NCBI GenBank assembly: GCA_021628825.1
Contig: JAJXRY010000001.1
Location: forward strand, 1,674,001-1,738,000
From: Lachnospiraceae bacterium
Lineage (GTDB): Bacteria > Bacillota > Clostridia > Lachnospirales > Lachnospiraceae
Direction of reading: 5' to 3'
DNA length: 64,000 nt
A program made the translations under genes and the position numbers. Positions 19,965-30,840 of this stretch are shown piece by piece. The stretch's first letter is position 1. Every line of letters starts with the position of its first letter. The notes below the pieces were generated by a model that was given only the letters and a program-made list of their open reading frames with translations, made no database searches and had not been told where the DNA came from.

Positions 19965-21172
19965 TTATCTGCTTTCAGCAAAGCATCGGTATAATGGGGT
20001 GATTATTTCAGCTTTCCACACAGCGTAATCCTTCCATTCCTTTTTCAGCTTCTGTTCATATTCTTTAAAAGATGCACGGTGCTCCTCTGCCAGCCTGCCT
20101 TCACAGTTCTGTATATAAGCTAAAAGATCCTCCGGATGATCCAGCCCCTCTACCCGGTTTGAAAATGTCTCCAGATCCACTCTTTCAAAAACATCTTCTC
20201 ATCTGATCTTCCAGTATCAGCCGTTCTTCCCTTTTTTTCTGCAGGGTACGTCCCCTGAGATCCAGCGGAATTCCCGTCTGGTTCAGCACCTCCTGCATGG
20301 CTTCCAGTAATCCATAGGCCGAATAAGTAGAAAGCAAAAAAAGCCTCCGGGACGAAGAACCTTTTTCACACGCTACATCAGTATTTTTCCGGCTGTGCAA
20401 TAAATCTCGAGAGGTGATTGGCTACAACACGGTCATAAATTTCTTCTATTTTTCCAATTTGTTTCCATATCCGTAACCATAAATCGAAACGTAACATGAT
20501 CCTGTAAAAAAACGCTTATGATCCCGGTAGAATTCCTTCAGATATTCTATGCAGACATTTCTCTTATCTACCAACATAATAGTTGTTCCTGCCGGAATCC
20601 GGTTCCAGTTCTTAATCCAGAGATTTCCATGTCCGCATCCCATATCCAGAATGTGCATCCCTTCCGTCAACGCCAGTTTATCAAAGGTCCACTGATACCA
20701 TTCCTCATTTCTTACCGTATGCTGCTGGTAAAAGTAATAACCATAATCAAACGGCTTTTCCATATGAATCAGCTTTAGCAGATCGGTTATCTGCTGTATG
20801 TCGTTTTTTTCTCCGGACCTGCACTCATAAATCGTATCATCCAACAGGGAGATCATCTGTTCCATCTGCTGTTTCTTTTCTTCCAGCATCAGCTTCTGCC
20901 GCCACAACGTCTCCTCCCATTTTTCATTCTGCTCCTTCCTGATCTGTTCACGGATTTCGTCCAGTGATAATCCTATATATTGAAGCACCCGGATTCTCTG
21001 AAGCTGTAAAACAGACTCCTGATTATAAAGCCGATATCCACTGTCCGAATAACCAACCGGCTGCAGCAATGCCTTCTTATCATAAAAACCGGATAGTCCG
21101 TGCCGACACGCCAGCAAGTCTGCCAAGCTCTCCTGCGGTATAGATCTTCTTTTTCTTCCATTCCGTTTCCAT
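19965..21172 (-). CDS. MerR-family regulator fused to SAM methyltransferase (frameshifted)
   Basis: Start at 21172 with AAAGGGG upstream. The corrected N-terminus reads KKIYTAGELGRLAGVSARTI and continues FYDKKALLQPVGYS-GYRLYN, the MerR winged helix, then a dimer helix. A methyltransferase domain follows with motif I HILDMGCGHGNLW and IMLVDKRNV. The remainder lies in several frames between 20500 and 19965, one ending ITPLYRCFAESR. Total length is near 400 residues. Breaks are at T/A runs near 21092, 20508 and further on between 20460 and 20185. Its own promoter has the 19-base MerR spacer, so autoregulation is likely. The ligand may be a substrate of the methyltransferase domain (inference). 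Confidence 0.8.
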
Positions 21173-21232
21173 TTTTCCCCTTTCCCGTGCTTATCCGTAA
21201 TTGTTCCATCTCTTTATCGTAAGATTATCTTC

Positions 21233-21263
21233 ATTATAAACATTGTCCTTACGTCAAGGTCAA
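21233..21263 (-). promoter_or_regulatory. MerR-type promoter, 19-bp spacer
   Basis: On the minus strand TTGACC (21258-21263) and TATAAT (21233-21238) are 19 bases apart. The spacer carries CCTTGACGTAAGG with a CCTT/AAGG dyad. It lies about 60 bases before the MerR-methyltransferase start. Confidence 0.75.
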
Positions 21264-21280
21264 CAGAAATGTTACATATT

Positions 21281-21314
21281 AAAAAAACACCCTCATGACT
21301 TTCATGAGGGTGTC
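21281..21314 (-). terminator. intrinsic terminator of the polysaccharide operon
   Basis: A perfect 12-bp stem, ACACCCTCATGA with its complement, is followed on the minus strand by seven T. It lies directly after the dehydratase gene, the last gene of the polysaccharide operon. Confidence 0.9.
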
Positions 21315-21341
21315 TGACATTCAGCATCTTATCTATTTATC

Positions 21342-22384
21342 TTATCTCTGTTCCTGCAAATCTTTCTGTTCCGCAAATCCTACTTTTTCCAGATCCAGTG
21401 TTTCCAGTAATTTCCGGATGTCCTCCACGCTGAGCCATTCGGTGTTGTTACCGGAGCTGTAGGAAAATCCGTCTTCTACCTTGCGTCCGCTTTCGTTGAT
21501 CTTCTGCTTATCATTCCATACCACCTGCGGATATACGATGAAATGCTTGTCATATTCATAAGTGGTAGCAGAGTCCTCGGTGGTTACCATGATTTCATGC
21601 AGCTTCTCGCCGGGACGGATGCCAACCTCGGGCATCTTACATCCGGGAAGCATTGCTTCTGCAAGATCCGTAATCTTAAAGGAAGGGATCTTACTGATGA
21701 AGGTTTCCCCACCGGTTGCTTCCTCAAGAGCCTTGATCACAAGCTCTACGCCCTCTGTCAGACTGATCCAGAAACGGGTCATGCGGTAATCAGTAATCGG
21801 CAGCTCGTTACCGCCATTTTTTTAATAATGTTATGGAAAAAAACGGAATAATGGAGCCACGGCTTCCTGCCACATTTCCATAACGCACGATGGAAAAATT
21901 AATGTCCTTGGAACCGGCATACGCATTCGCTGCAATAAACAGCTTATCCGAAACCAGTTTCGTACCACCATAAAGGTTCACAGGATTGACCGCCTTATCG
22001 GTAGATAAAGCAACCACCTTCTTCACATCGGAATCCAGTGCACAGTCAATGACATTCTGGGCACCATGGATATTCGTCTTAATTGCCTCGTTCGGATTGT
22101 ATTCACATGCCGGAACCTGCTTTAAGGCTGCAGCATGGATGACATAATCCACACCCTCAAAAGCACGCATCATTCTTTCTTTATCTCTCACATCTCCGAT
22201 AAAGAAACGGAGCTTGTCCTCATATTCTTTAAATTCATTTGCCATCAGGAACTGCTTGAACTCATCTCTGGAATAAATAATAATCTTCTTCGGATGATAA
22301 TGGGTCAGCACATATTTCGTAAAACATTTACCAAAAAGATCCTGTTCCTCCGGTAATCAGTATGGTCTTGTCATCCAATAACAT
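21342..22384 (-). CDS. UDP-GlcNAc 4,6-dehydratase, PseB/CapE type (frameshifted)
   Basis: Cytosolic short-chain dehydrogenase that starts synthesis of 6-deoxy-amino sugars from UDP-GlcNAc. Start at 22384 gives MLLDDKTILITGGTGSFG with the NAD loop. Then come IIYSRDEFKQ, GDVRDKERM, ALKQVPACEYNP, STDKAVNPVNLYGGTK, and MTRFWISLTEGVELV, which is a signature of the inverting PseB/CapE branch. Corrected length is about 345 residues, as usual. Breaks are near 22341, 21838 and 21822, all in homopolymers. No PseC or CapF gene follows, so the final sugar cannot be named. It is the last gene of the polysaccharide cluster. Confidence 0.88.
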
Positions 22385-22490
22385 AATTTAAATCTCCTTA
22401 CTATTCGCTGTACATACGCTTATATCTTATCACATATCTGTGATAACTTCAAACACTAACTGGCAGACCCCAGACCCCTTAACATAATCC

Positions 22491-24274
22491 TTATTTAACT
22501 GAACAGATTTCATAGATCGTCCACATATTCTTCCGGGCGACTTCTTCATATGAAATCTCCCCGGAAGCATCGGAGCCATCCGGGAATTCTGTCCCGAGAA
22601 GCCGCTGCAGCTCCTCCCCCTGATTTTCACAATCTGCCATATAAATAATGTATTTCTGAGACTCTGCGGCATTTCCATTCAGGAAGTTCTCACTGGTAAG
22701 AATCTCTCCCTCTCCCGAAATGGAGGCAAGGTAAATATTCTCATACTCACTCAGTTCATCCAACAGCCACCAGATATGCGTTTCGGAAGCTTCATTATAC
22801 AGAACAATCACCGGCGTTGTTTCATTCCGGTGGACAAATTCCTGCACCCCTGCTTCCTCCGGATAAAGGAAAAATACTTTATTACCGGTCAGATTCAGTG
22901 CCGCCATCAAAACTACTACAAGCACCGCCTCTTTACCTGTGATTTTCTGCTTCTTACCCGGTGCACTCTGTTTTCCGTTCTCTTCCTGCGGCAGATTTGG
23001 GGATGCCATCAATGCGATCCGTTCAGCAGCCTGTGCATTTCCCTGTTCCATTTCTTTCAGCACCATATACAGGCTATATACCAGCAGGAGAACCAGGACT
23101 CCGTAGATCGGAAGTTCATAGCGGTTTGAAGTTTCTCCAAGCAGCAGTGCCGTCTTCGCAACCGTGAAAAAGTATCCTGCTGCGGTAAACAGCAGAAGTC
23201 CGACCGGCGGTGTCAGAATCCTCTCCCGCTTCTGTTCTCTGCCTGACCTTTTCGCCCTTTTCTGTAAAAACCGGTTGGTCACGGCAATCAGACAGATCAA
23301 AAGGAGCCAGATTGCCAGAAAACCGCCCATCATATATTTATCAAACAGTCCGGCAAAAAACTGTATTCGTTCCAGGGTATTGGAAGCATTGGCGAACTCA
23401 CCGACCGCCTCCGTTCCACGGTATCCCTTGAAAATATGGGAAAGTGCCGAAGGATAATAAACAAGCGCTGCGCCAAGGGCTGCTGCACACGTTCCCACAT
23501 AAGCCACAAGGCTCTTCCATTTCCTTTCCTTCAAAAGATACAGGCAGAATCCGACTCCCAGGAAGAAATGAAAAATAATATAATAATACTGTGTCAGGAA
23601 TCCGAGAAACACCGTAACAGCAAGCAGCAGATAAAACTTCCAGCTCTCCCTTTTCCGGACAAGGGCACGCAGATGCAGGCACAGGCATAACAGTACAAAC
23701 ACGGTCAGCCACTGGTACATCCGGATAAACATCACGCCTGAAATCACCGCAGCACCAAAGCCCCCACATCGCACAGACAGTTCCGGCAAGGGCATATCCC
23801 CCTTTCCGGTAAGCCTGCTTCTGACTGTCTGAAAGCTCCGGCTGCCTGCTCATGGGATATACCGCTGTAAGATAACCGGCATAGGCAAGCAGGATAAAGG
23901 AAATCACAAACCCTGCAAGATTTACACTGATTCCCTGCCATTTGCTGAAAATCCCGGGTGTCAGGGAGCACACCGTATGAAGCAGATAATAATAAAGCGG
24001 AGGATGCACGTCCCACGACTGCATCTGCTTCACCACCCCGTACCGGAACTGCTCTCCCGGCAGCACCACAAGTTCATTTCGAAAGCTTTCACCGGTTGTC
24101 CATTCCCTGTCATTTACGAAAAGACCCGCTGTCTTATTGGAGGAATAGTAGGAATATAGTTCATCCTCATGGAATCCGGCCTTGCGGCTTCCATAATAAA
24201 AACAGAACAATGATCTGCAGACACAGAAGCAGTGCCATTCCTATGAAAAAAATCTTTTTATTCTTTTTCTCCAC
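22491..24274 (-). CDS. GT39-like membrane glycosyltransferase (frameshifted)
   Basis: The start is a GTG at 24274 with AGAGGAG upstream, inside the end of the preceding gene. Corrected length is about 590 residues. The first membrane helix is followed by FHEDELYSYYSSN (acidic pair) and WDVHPPLYYYLLH, the catalytic-loop features of GT-C family 39. Ten or so membrane segments follow, and a C-terminal outer domain of about 150 residues. Breaks lie near 24200 (A5) and 23764 (C5). It may decorate the polysaccharide outside the membrane. A long cytosolic or outer loop is rich in lysine and glutamine (around residue 445). Confidence 0.75.
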
Positions 24275-25285
24275 GCAAGTTCTCCTCTTGAATCTTGTTT
24301 TTCCGTAATGCCCAATGCACCTTGCGTACCAGCTTCGGCGCCGTTCCGAGCAAAAAGAAGATAGGTTTTATTCTTCTTTGTCAGGTAAGGATTCTTCCTG
24401 ATCTCCTTTTTATGCTTACGAAGATATTGCTTCACCTGCTGATAAAACTCATTGTCGGAATTCATCATCGTAACAGGAATATGCAGCATATAATCCAGCC
24501 GTTGAAACAACCCGAACCGCATTGCTTCCTGTGCAAGAAGCGGGTACTGCTCCTCCACAATCTTCGAAACCCGGTCTGCATTCCTTACAATATCCGTAAA
24601 CACGGGAGGAAAATAATTTTCATCATGCGTTCTGGAATTGCTTCCATATCGATAAAATACGTGATAATCCTGCTGCGGCAGTACGGCAATCCCGGGTACC
24701 TCCGGCAGCATCTGCACCAGCAGATAAAAGTCCTCGTTCAACTCTCCTTCCGGAAACCTCCGGTTTTCAAACAGGGACCGGTGTGTCAGTCTTGTACAAA
24801 AAGGAGCAGTCGCCACGATGAAGCAGCAGCTCCCTCATAATAAACTGACTATCCCGGATCTCCGCTTCCTCCGGTGGCTCACAGACATCCGGAAGCCGGT
24901 TCCCCCGCTCATCAATCTCATCCCGCGAGCATTGTACCATCAGCAGATTCTCCTCTTGCGCTGCCGCTAAAAGCCGTTCATACATCTCCGGCTCAATATA
25001 ATCATCACTGTCCACGAAGCCCAGATACTCACCCTTTGCCTGTGCGATCCCTAAGTTTCTCGCAGAAGAAGATCCCCCGTTTTCCTTATGAAAAACACGG
25101 ATCCGCTGATCCTCGAGTGCCATCTTTTCTGCCAGTGCACCGGTACGGTCTGTCGATCCATCATCCACCAGAATAATATCCAGGTAAGGATAGGTCTGCT
25201 TCCGTATGGAATCCACACATCTTGGCAGATAGTCAAATATATTATAAACCGGCACAATCACACTGATTATTATCGGTTGATCCAT
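24241..25285 (-). CDS. family 2 glycosyltransferase (one frameshift)
   Basis: Start at MDQPIIISVIVPVYN (25285). The GT-A fold is shown by ILVDDGSTDRTG, NGGSSSARNLGI and the metal-binding VDSDDYIEP. The second half, including the acceptor side LFENRRFPEGELNEDF, is in another frame and joins if a T5/A5 run near 24798 loses one base. It is about 347 residues long with no membrane segment. It should add one sugar to the lipid-linked repeat unit at the cytosolic face. It overlaps the following GT39-like gene. Confidence 0.85.
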
Positions 25286-25444
25286 CTCAAAATCCTTTCT
25301 ACTAAATTGTATCTTATTAAGGCTCTTACTATCACTTGGCTTCTTTATTTCCTGAATCATTCATCACAAGCAGGCATCATATAGCTTTATTTGCAGCCAT
25401 TACTTTACGCTCTGCTTAAAGGTCCTTCTTTCGCAGGAACCAGT

Positions 25445-26579
25445 TTACCGCTTTTTCTGCACTTCCTTAATCACACGCAGCAGCTCCGAGGCCGCATGCC
25501 CCGCATTCCAACAGGTCGTAATGGTTTCATTCGCTGCCCTTGCCATACGCAGTCGCAGTTCAGGATTCTTCACAAGCTCTGTTACTTCCTGAAGCAGCTC
25601 CTGATAATCCTTCTTAAAAAAATAAATCCATTTTTCCCCATTTTTGAATTAAATAGGGCACGGCTCCCGCCTGTCCACAGGCAGCAACTGCACAGCCACT
25701 GTTCATCGCTTCATTCACCACGGCTCCCCAACCCTCTAAGTGGTTACTTGGGAACACCATAATGTGACTCTGTTCCATCCGGTCACGTACGGCTGCCGGA
25801 GACTGGAAGCCATAGAAGATGACCTCCTCCTCGACCTGCAGGTCCTTTGCCATCTGCCGCAGTTCCTCTTCCATCTGACCGCTTCCTGCCATATGAATCC
25901 GGACCGGCGGAAACGCTGTTTCTGTATCCTCCTTACTCTTACCATCTTCCCGCAGCTTCTTAAGGTCTGCTGCCAGCCGGATCATGTATTCCGGATGCTT
26001 CAATGGGATAAATCGCCCGGCGAAGATAATATCGATTCCGTCGTTCCTCTTTTTCTCCCAGAGGGTATCCCCTTCATAAGTACGAAGCTCCGGAAAATAC
26101 CCGAATTTCAGCATTTTCCCCGGGTAGGCATGAATCAGCCGGAAGTCCGATGCCACATAAGCCCCGGCACAAAGCAGATAGGCCGGTGCGTTCCGGTATC
26201 GGATATGCTCTTTATATTTATGGTATAACCCTTTGGGCGAAATGGCTTTCCACTGTCCCTCACGGTAAATCCGCTCGGTGACGCGGAAGGTCAGCTTCCC
26301 GGCATTCAGCCTTTGTTCGATCAGATCTTCCCTGCCGCTCCAGCCGGCAAGCACACAGTCACTTTCCATGATCTTACGGATGCAGAAATCCTCTTCCTCA
26401 TAAAGGCAGTGCACATAAGGAATCTTCTCTTCCTCTAAAGACCAGCCCATGTTACGGCGTTCCTCTTCCATCGGCTCTGTCTGGATAAAGCAGTACTCCT
26501 CCCCCAACCGCGCATACATCGCATTGGAAAAGGGAATCTGATGATGATTGATATAATTTGAAACAAACGTTATGGTCAT
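25445..26579 (-). CDS. family 4 glycosyltransferase (frameshifted near 3' end)
   Basis: About 377 residues. The N-terminal Rossmann half begins MTITFVSNYINHHQIPFS. The GT-B donor half has FAGRFIPLKHPEYMI, HMAGSGQMEEEL, VIFYGFQ and the nucleotide-sugar site HLEGWGAVVNEAMNSGC. Three homopolymer errors between 25617 and 25655 hide the last 60 residues, which then end KEVQKKR. The ATG at 26579 overlaps the stop of the preceding GT4 gene. Donor sugar unknown. Confidence 0.85.
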
Positions 26580-27949
26580 TCTAAAATCTCCCGGTATATT
26601 TCCATTAACCGCTCATAATTCTTATTCGCATCATGGATATGGGATGCCCGGATACGTTCGTGTACTGACAATTCCCTTACCAGTGTCTGATCGGACCAGA
26701 TCCGGTCAATGGAATCTGCCAGATCTTCGGCATCCTCATTATGAAACAGAAGTCCCGTCACGCAATCCTCGACCATGCTCGGAATCCCTCCCGTCTGGGA
26801 CGCTACCACCGGCACCCCAAGAAGCATCGCCTCTCCAATCGTATTGGGAGAATTTTTCCATTACCGACGGGCATACAAAAACGCTCGAACGCAGAAACTG
26901 TGCCTTCATCTCTTCGGCAGACAGCTTACCAAGCACAATGACCTGATCCTGCAGCTCATATAGCTGAATCAGCACAAGCAGATACTTTCCATATGCGGAA
27001 AGCTTGCATTTGTCCTTCGCCGTTTCATGGGAAATAATACTGTTTCCGGCAACATAAAGCTTCAGATCCGGATAGCTTTCCTTTAACCTTCCCATCGCCT
27101 CAAGCAGAAAATGCATTCCCTTAAGCGGATAATCGCCCTGTCCCAGGAAAATGCTGTGGCGTTCCGTCTGTTCCATTTTCCACTCGCCAGTATAAAAATT
27201 CCTGACGCATGGTTTCATTCATCAAATAATAATTGGCACGCGGATTGATCTTGGCAGTCTCCGCACGGTCAAACTCGGTTCTTCCTGTAATATGATCGGT
27301 AAGAAGAAGCGCCTGCCGCTCATTCTCGGCACGCTGATAAAATTTATTCTGCTGCTGCCGCATGGAATCCTGGCGTACCACATCACGGAAGGATGCCTGT
27401 TTAAATACATTCTCCGGAAGCCCTGCACGATACGTCTTTGCAATTTCCCCACACAGCCCCTGTATCCCGATCAGTGTCTTCTGTGGATTGTGAAAGGCAC
27501 GTACTGCTGCCAGACAATGTGGAAACTCCGTACCGAAAAATATGAATCATATCCGGCTTTACATCCTTCAGGATTCCCTGAATCCGTGCTTCCAGCCCCG
27601 GATCATAGTTTTTCAGGCTTCGATAAATCTTCCTCAAACGCATAACTTGGCGTCCGGGATCCCTTAAGCTTCAAAAATCCCACGTTTTTTCCACTCTTCC
27701 CACTTCTTCCGGTTCCTGCTTTTTTTCCTCTGCCTGCGATGCATCACAACTTAAAATGCTCGTCACCGGGACCTTGCCAAGGTCCTCCTTGTTCATCGGA
27801 AAGCAGACCGTGATCTCAAACGGAACTTCTCCCTGCAATGTCTTTTCATAAATTCCGGATAACCATCCCTCCCGGTTTGAATAGGGCATCCCCAGTTCCC
27901 TTGCAATCGCCGGAAGCATGATGTTACAAATCCATAAGACCTTCTTCAT
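26576..27949 (-). CDS. family 4 glycosyltransferase (several frameshifts)
   Basis: Start MKKVLWICNIMLPAIA at 27949. Five frame pieces make one GT-B protein of about 455 residues. Recognisable are FLGQGDYPLKGMHFLLEA, LYVAGNSII, VFVCPSVMEN and, after the next break, MLLGVPVVASQTGGIPSMV with the E-x7-E-like donor region. Breaks are at A/T runs near 27674, 27536, 27192 and 26856. It belongs to the polysaccharide operon between a GT2 and another GT4 gene. Confidence 0.82.
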
Positions 27950-28026
27950 CTGCCAGTCCCCCTTTTCCTCCTGCTTCGGATCACCTATTGACATCCTCTG
28001 TCATTCCTGTCTGTTCTCTGTCACAC

Positions 28027-28836
28027 TCATCTCCGGTAAAGTGCCGATTTCAGCCGGTTGTAAAGCGCTGCCGTCTTCTCATTCTTCGAAATCCGGGTCC
28101 GCAATGGTGCAAGTGTCAGGCACAGAATCAGCCGGTAGGTAAACCGCTGCCCGAACGACAGATATTTCTGTACAATTTTCTTGTGCTCCTCTTTCGAAAG
28201 GGCGAGATTCCTCTTCGTTTCCGAGAATCCCCCGCCTTCATAATCTGCCACTGTAATCCCCGTATAAAACGGATTCGCCTTCGCCTCAAAAAAGCACCAC
28301 AGAAACTGCTCATAATCGGCCCGTACCCGGTATTTAAGTTCAAACGGATGCTGTAAAAGCAGCTCCCGTTCATAAAAGCATGCCTGATGACACGGCGCAT
28401 TCCGGTAACATCCAAATGCATTAAGCTTCGGATTTGAAGAAACGAGCTGTCCGGTCACACGCTCGTACACATTTCCGTAGTAAATCGCAGACTGCACTGC
28501 ACCGGTCTGTTCCCTTGCCATGATCTGGTCATGCATGTTGGCAAGCACCCGCTCATCCATAAACCAGTCTCCGCAATTTAAGAAAAAGACAAAACGTCCC
28601 TTTGCCTCCTCTACGGCCTGGTTCATGGCATCGTAGATTCCCTGATCCGGTTTCGTCACAACACGTAAGCCCGGCTGATCCAAATCCACTTCCTGTAACG
28701 AGCCATCCGTCGACCCGCCATCCTTTAAAATCACTTCATAATCCCGGAATTCCTGCTTCCAAATACTCTGCAGGGTCTGCAGCAGCTTTTTACCGGGATT
28801 TAAACATACCACAATAATCGAGAAAAACGGTGTCAT
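28027..28836 (-). CDS. family 2 glycosyltransferase (WcaA-like)
   Basis: Intact protein of 269 residues. The GT-A fold begins MTPFFSIIVVCLNPGKK and has ILKDGGSTDGS, PDQGIYDAMNQAV and FLNCGDW, where a cysteine precedes GD at the usual D-x-D place. The remainder has acceptor-side CHQACFYER and RADYEQFL. No membrane segment. It adds a sugar to the repeat unit; donor not predictable. Confidence 0.88.
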   Translation of the reverse strand: MTPFFSIIVVCLNPGKKLLQTLQSIWKQEFRDYEVILKDGGSTDGSLQEVDLDQPGLRVVTKPDQGIYDAMNQAVEEAKGRFVFFLNCGDWFMDERVLANMHDQIMAREQTGAVQSAIYYGNVYERVTGQLVSSNPKLNAFGCYRNAPCHQACFYERELLLQHPFELKYRVRADYEQFLWCFFEAKANPFYTGITVADYEGGGFSETKRNLALSKEEHKKIVQKYLSFGQRFTYRLILCLTLAPLRTRISKNEKTAALYNRLKSALYRR

Positions 28837-28882
28837 ATCACACCTCCTGAACTTATACTAACACTTCTGCATGGCTGAACTG

Positions 28883-30001
28883 CTACGTTACGTCTGACAG
28901 AATCGGCACCATCTCGTGGAACAGGAAGGTCTGGTAGGGCAGAATACGAAGCCCGTTTTCCCCTGCTTTCATCAGAATAAACACCGCAAAATACACAATT
29001 CCCGCCAGAATCACACCCACGCGGCACAGCTTCCTAAGTTTTTTTCATTCTCAATTCCATTCACCAATGCAGGAAGAAAGAAGATGTGGGTAATCGTCAG
29101 ATAGTACCCGATTCTTGAAATAATCGGCAAAAAAACGAGCAGCACACATACATCACCAATGCGCCCAGATTACAGTAAAAAAATAAAAGCGGTTCCTTAT
29201 ATTCTACTTTACACATTTCTTATAGCAAAGAAGCGCAAGAACCAGCACGGCTGCACAGCGCAGAATATTAATCATGCTGGTACCGCCCTCTAAGTATTCC
29301 GTATCCTCATAGGTCGGATACAGGAATACGACAAGCTTTAAGTAAAAATCCTGCAGGAAGAAAAAGGTCGAGCAGAACAGGGCCGCAAGGACCAGCTGCC
29401 ACTTTTTCCAGCAACGGGAAGCAAGGAAATACAACGGAATCACGACAAGCAGCGACTTATGCATCGTCGCCCCCAGCAGAATGAGCAGAACAAGCTTCCC
29501 CCACTCCTTCCGGAGCACATAGGGAATGGCAAAAAGGGCAATCGCAAGTGCCAGATAGTACCGCACGGTGTTAAAGGTCTGGAAATAATATCCCAATGCC
29601 ATAAACAGGGAAAAAAACTGAACGGGAACGAATCCGCCTGTTGATAAATCGCCTTTAAAAACAGGTAAATGGTCGCAAATGCAAACACGGCAAAGACGAG
29701 CAGATAATTCTCAAATCCGCTGATTCCGTACAGAATTTTTACTACCCAGTTAAAACCGAATTCCGTAGGAACCACCGCATCACACCGGATCAGATGCATA
29801 AATTCCACATATTTTTGCGTAATCATTTCCCACATTCAGACGAAGTGCAGACACCAGAAATAAAAGCAGAAAAACAGATACCAGACAAAGCCTGTTCAGT
29901 ACCTGTTGACGTGTATATAGAAATCCTTTGTTTTCATAATGATTATCGACCGGCAGTGTAATTCCTACCGCCAGCACCGCTACCAAACTATATAAAATCA
30001 T
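28883..30001 (-). CDS. EpsG-like polysaccharide polymerase (frameshifted)
   Basis: About 370 residues with ten or more membrane segments. Marks of the EpsG family: SALRLNVGNDYAKYVEFMH, FGFNWV, NTVRYYLALAIALFA, GATMHKSLLVVIPLYFLA and the end LPYQTFLFHEMVPILSDV. Breaks lie at homopolymers near 29812, 29613, 29120 and 29040. EpsG/Wzy proteins polymerise flipped lipid-linked repeat units at the outer membrane face. It is placed among the glycosyltransferases and next to the Wzz gene, as expected of a Wzx/Wzy system. Confidence 0.82.
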
Positions 30002-30016
30002 AAGCGTCCTCTCCGC

Positions 30017-30799
30017 CTATCGCAGCTTTCCTTCCCGGATTCCCTTCTTCATCAGCCCATAAGCCGTCCGGAAATCCATTGTGGTAAGCATTTTCTTCCG
30101 GTTGCTCCACAAAAACCGGATGGAAAACGGCTTCGCCATACATCCGTAAAGATCATGATACAATACCCCTCTGTCAAGGAAAAATTTCTCATGATACCCC
30201 GAAAACCAGGTCGACTCCCGGTATACCTCTCTGCCCAGTAACGCCGTATCTGCATAAATCCGCAGCCCCTTTTTCAGACAGTCATGCAAAAACAGGCTGT
30301 CCTCTCCGTTGCTGTATTTCGCACCGCCGCCATATACCAGGGAATAGGTTACGTTTGCTTTTAAAATAGCATCCCGCCGTACGGCAATTGCATACGCCGG
30401 ATATCTTCCGTAATTATACCAGTGAACCCAATGTCCGGCTTCGTTATAATACGTTCTTCGCCGTTCGTCCACTTCAAAGTTAAAGGTAATGACCTGTGCT
30501 TCCGGATGCTGTTCAAATGCCTGCAGCACCTTCTGTTCATAGTCATCCTGATATATGAGGTCTTCATCCGAAAACAGGAGAATATCTCCATCGGCACGCA
30601 TCAGTGCCGTATTACGGCTCAGTCCCACGCCCCGCTCTGCCATCGACAGACACCGGATGGTATGTTCCCTGTATTCATATTCCTGATAATCAAATTGGTC
30701 ACACTGATTCACAATCCATGCATCCGTCCGGATATTCATACGTTCTGCCAGTGTCGTAACCTCTTCCTTCACAGCCGATACCAGTAATTGAAGCTTCAT
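30017..30799 (-). CDS. family 2 glycosyltransferase
   Basis: I choose the ATG at 30799 (MKLQLLVSAVKEEV) because an AGGACAGG ribosome site stands before it; a longer frame upstream lacks one. About 260 residues, intact. GT-A features: RGVGLSRNTALM, LFSDEDLIY as the D-x-D, and YGGGAKYSNGEDSLFLHDCL on the acceptor side. The Asn-Gly-Glu-Asp pattern fits GT2 enzymes of capsule clusters. Cytosolic. Confidence 0.82.
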   Translation of the reverse strand: MKLQLLVSAVKEEVTTLAERMNIRTDAWIVNQCDQFDYQEYEYREHTIRCLSMAERGVGLSRNTALMRADGDILLFSDEDLIYQDDYEQKVLQAFEQHPEAQVITFNFEVDERRRTYYNEAGHWVHWYNYGRYPAYAIAVRRDAILKANVTYSLVYGGGAKYSNGEDSLFLHDCLKKGLRIYADTALLGREVYRESTWFSGYHEKFFLDRGVLYHDLYGCMAKPFSIRFLWSNRKKMLTTMDFRTAYGLMKKGIREGKLR

Positions 30800-30840
30800 A
30801 ACCTGTCCTGCTTTCCGTGTTTGTCCGTGACGCCTTAACG

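Noticed and set aside
21342..22384. Full pseudaminic acid pathway
   Set aside because: Only the first enzyme type is present; no PseC, PseH, PseG or PseI was seen.
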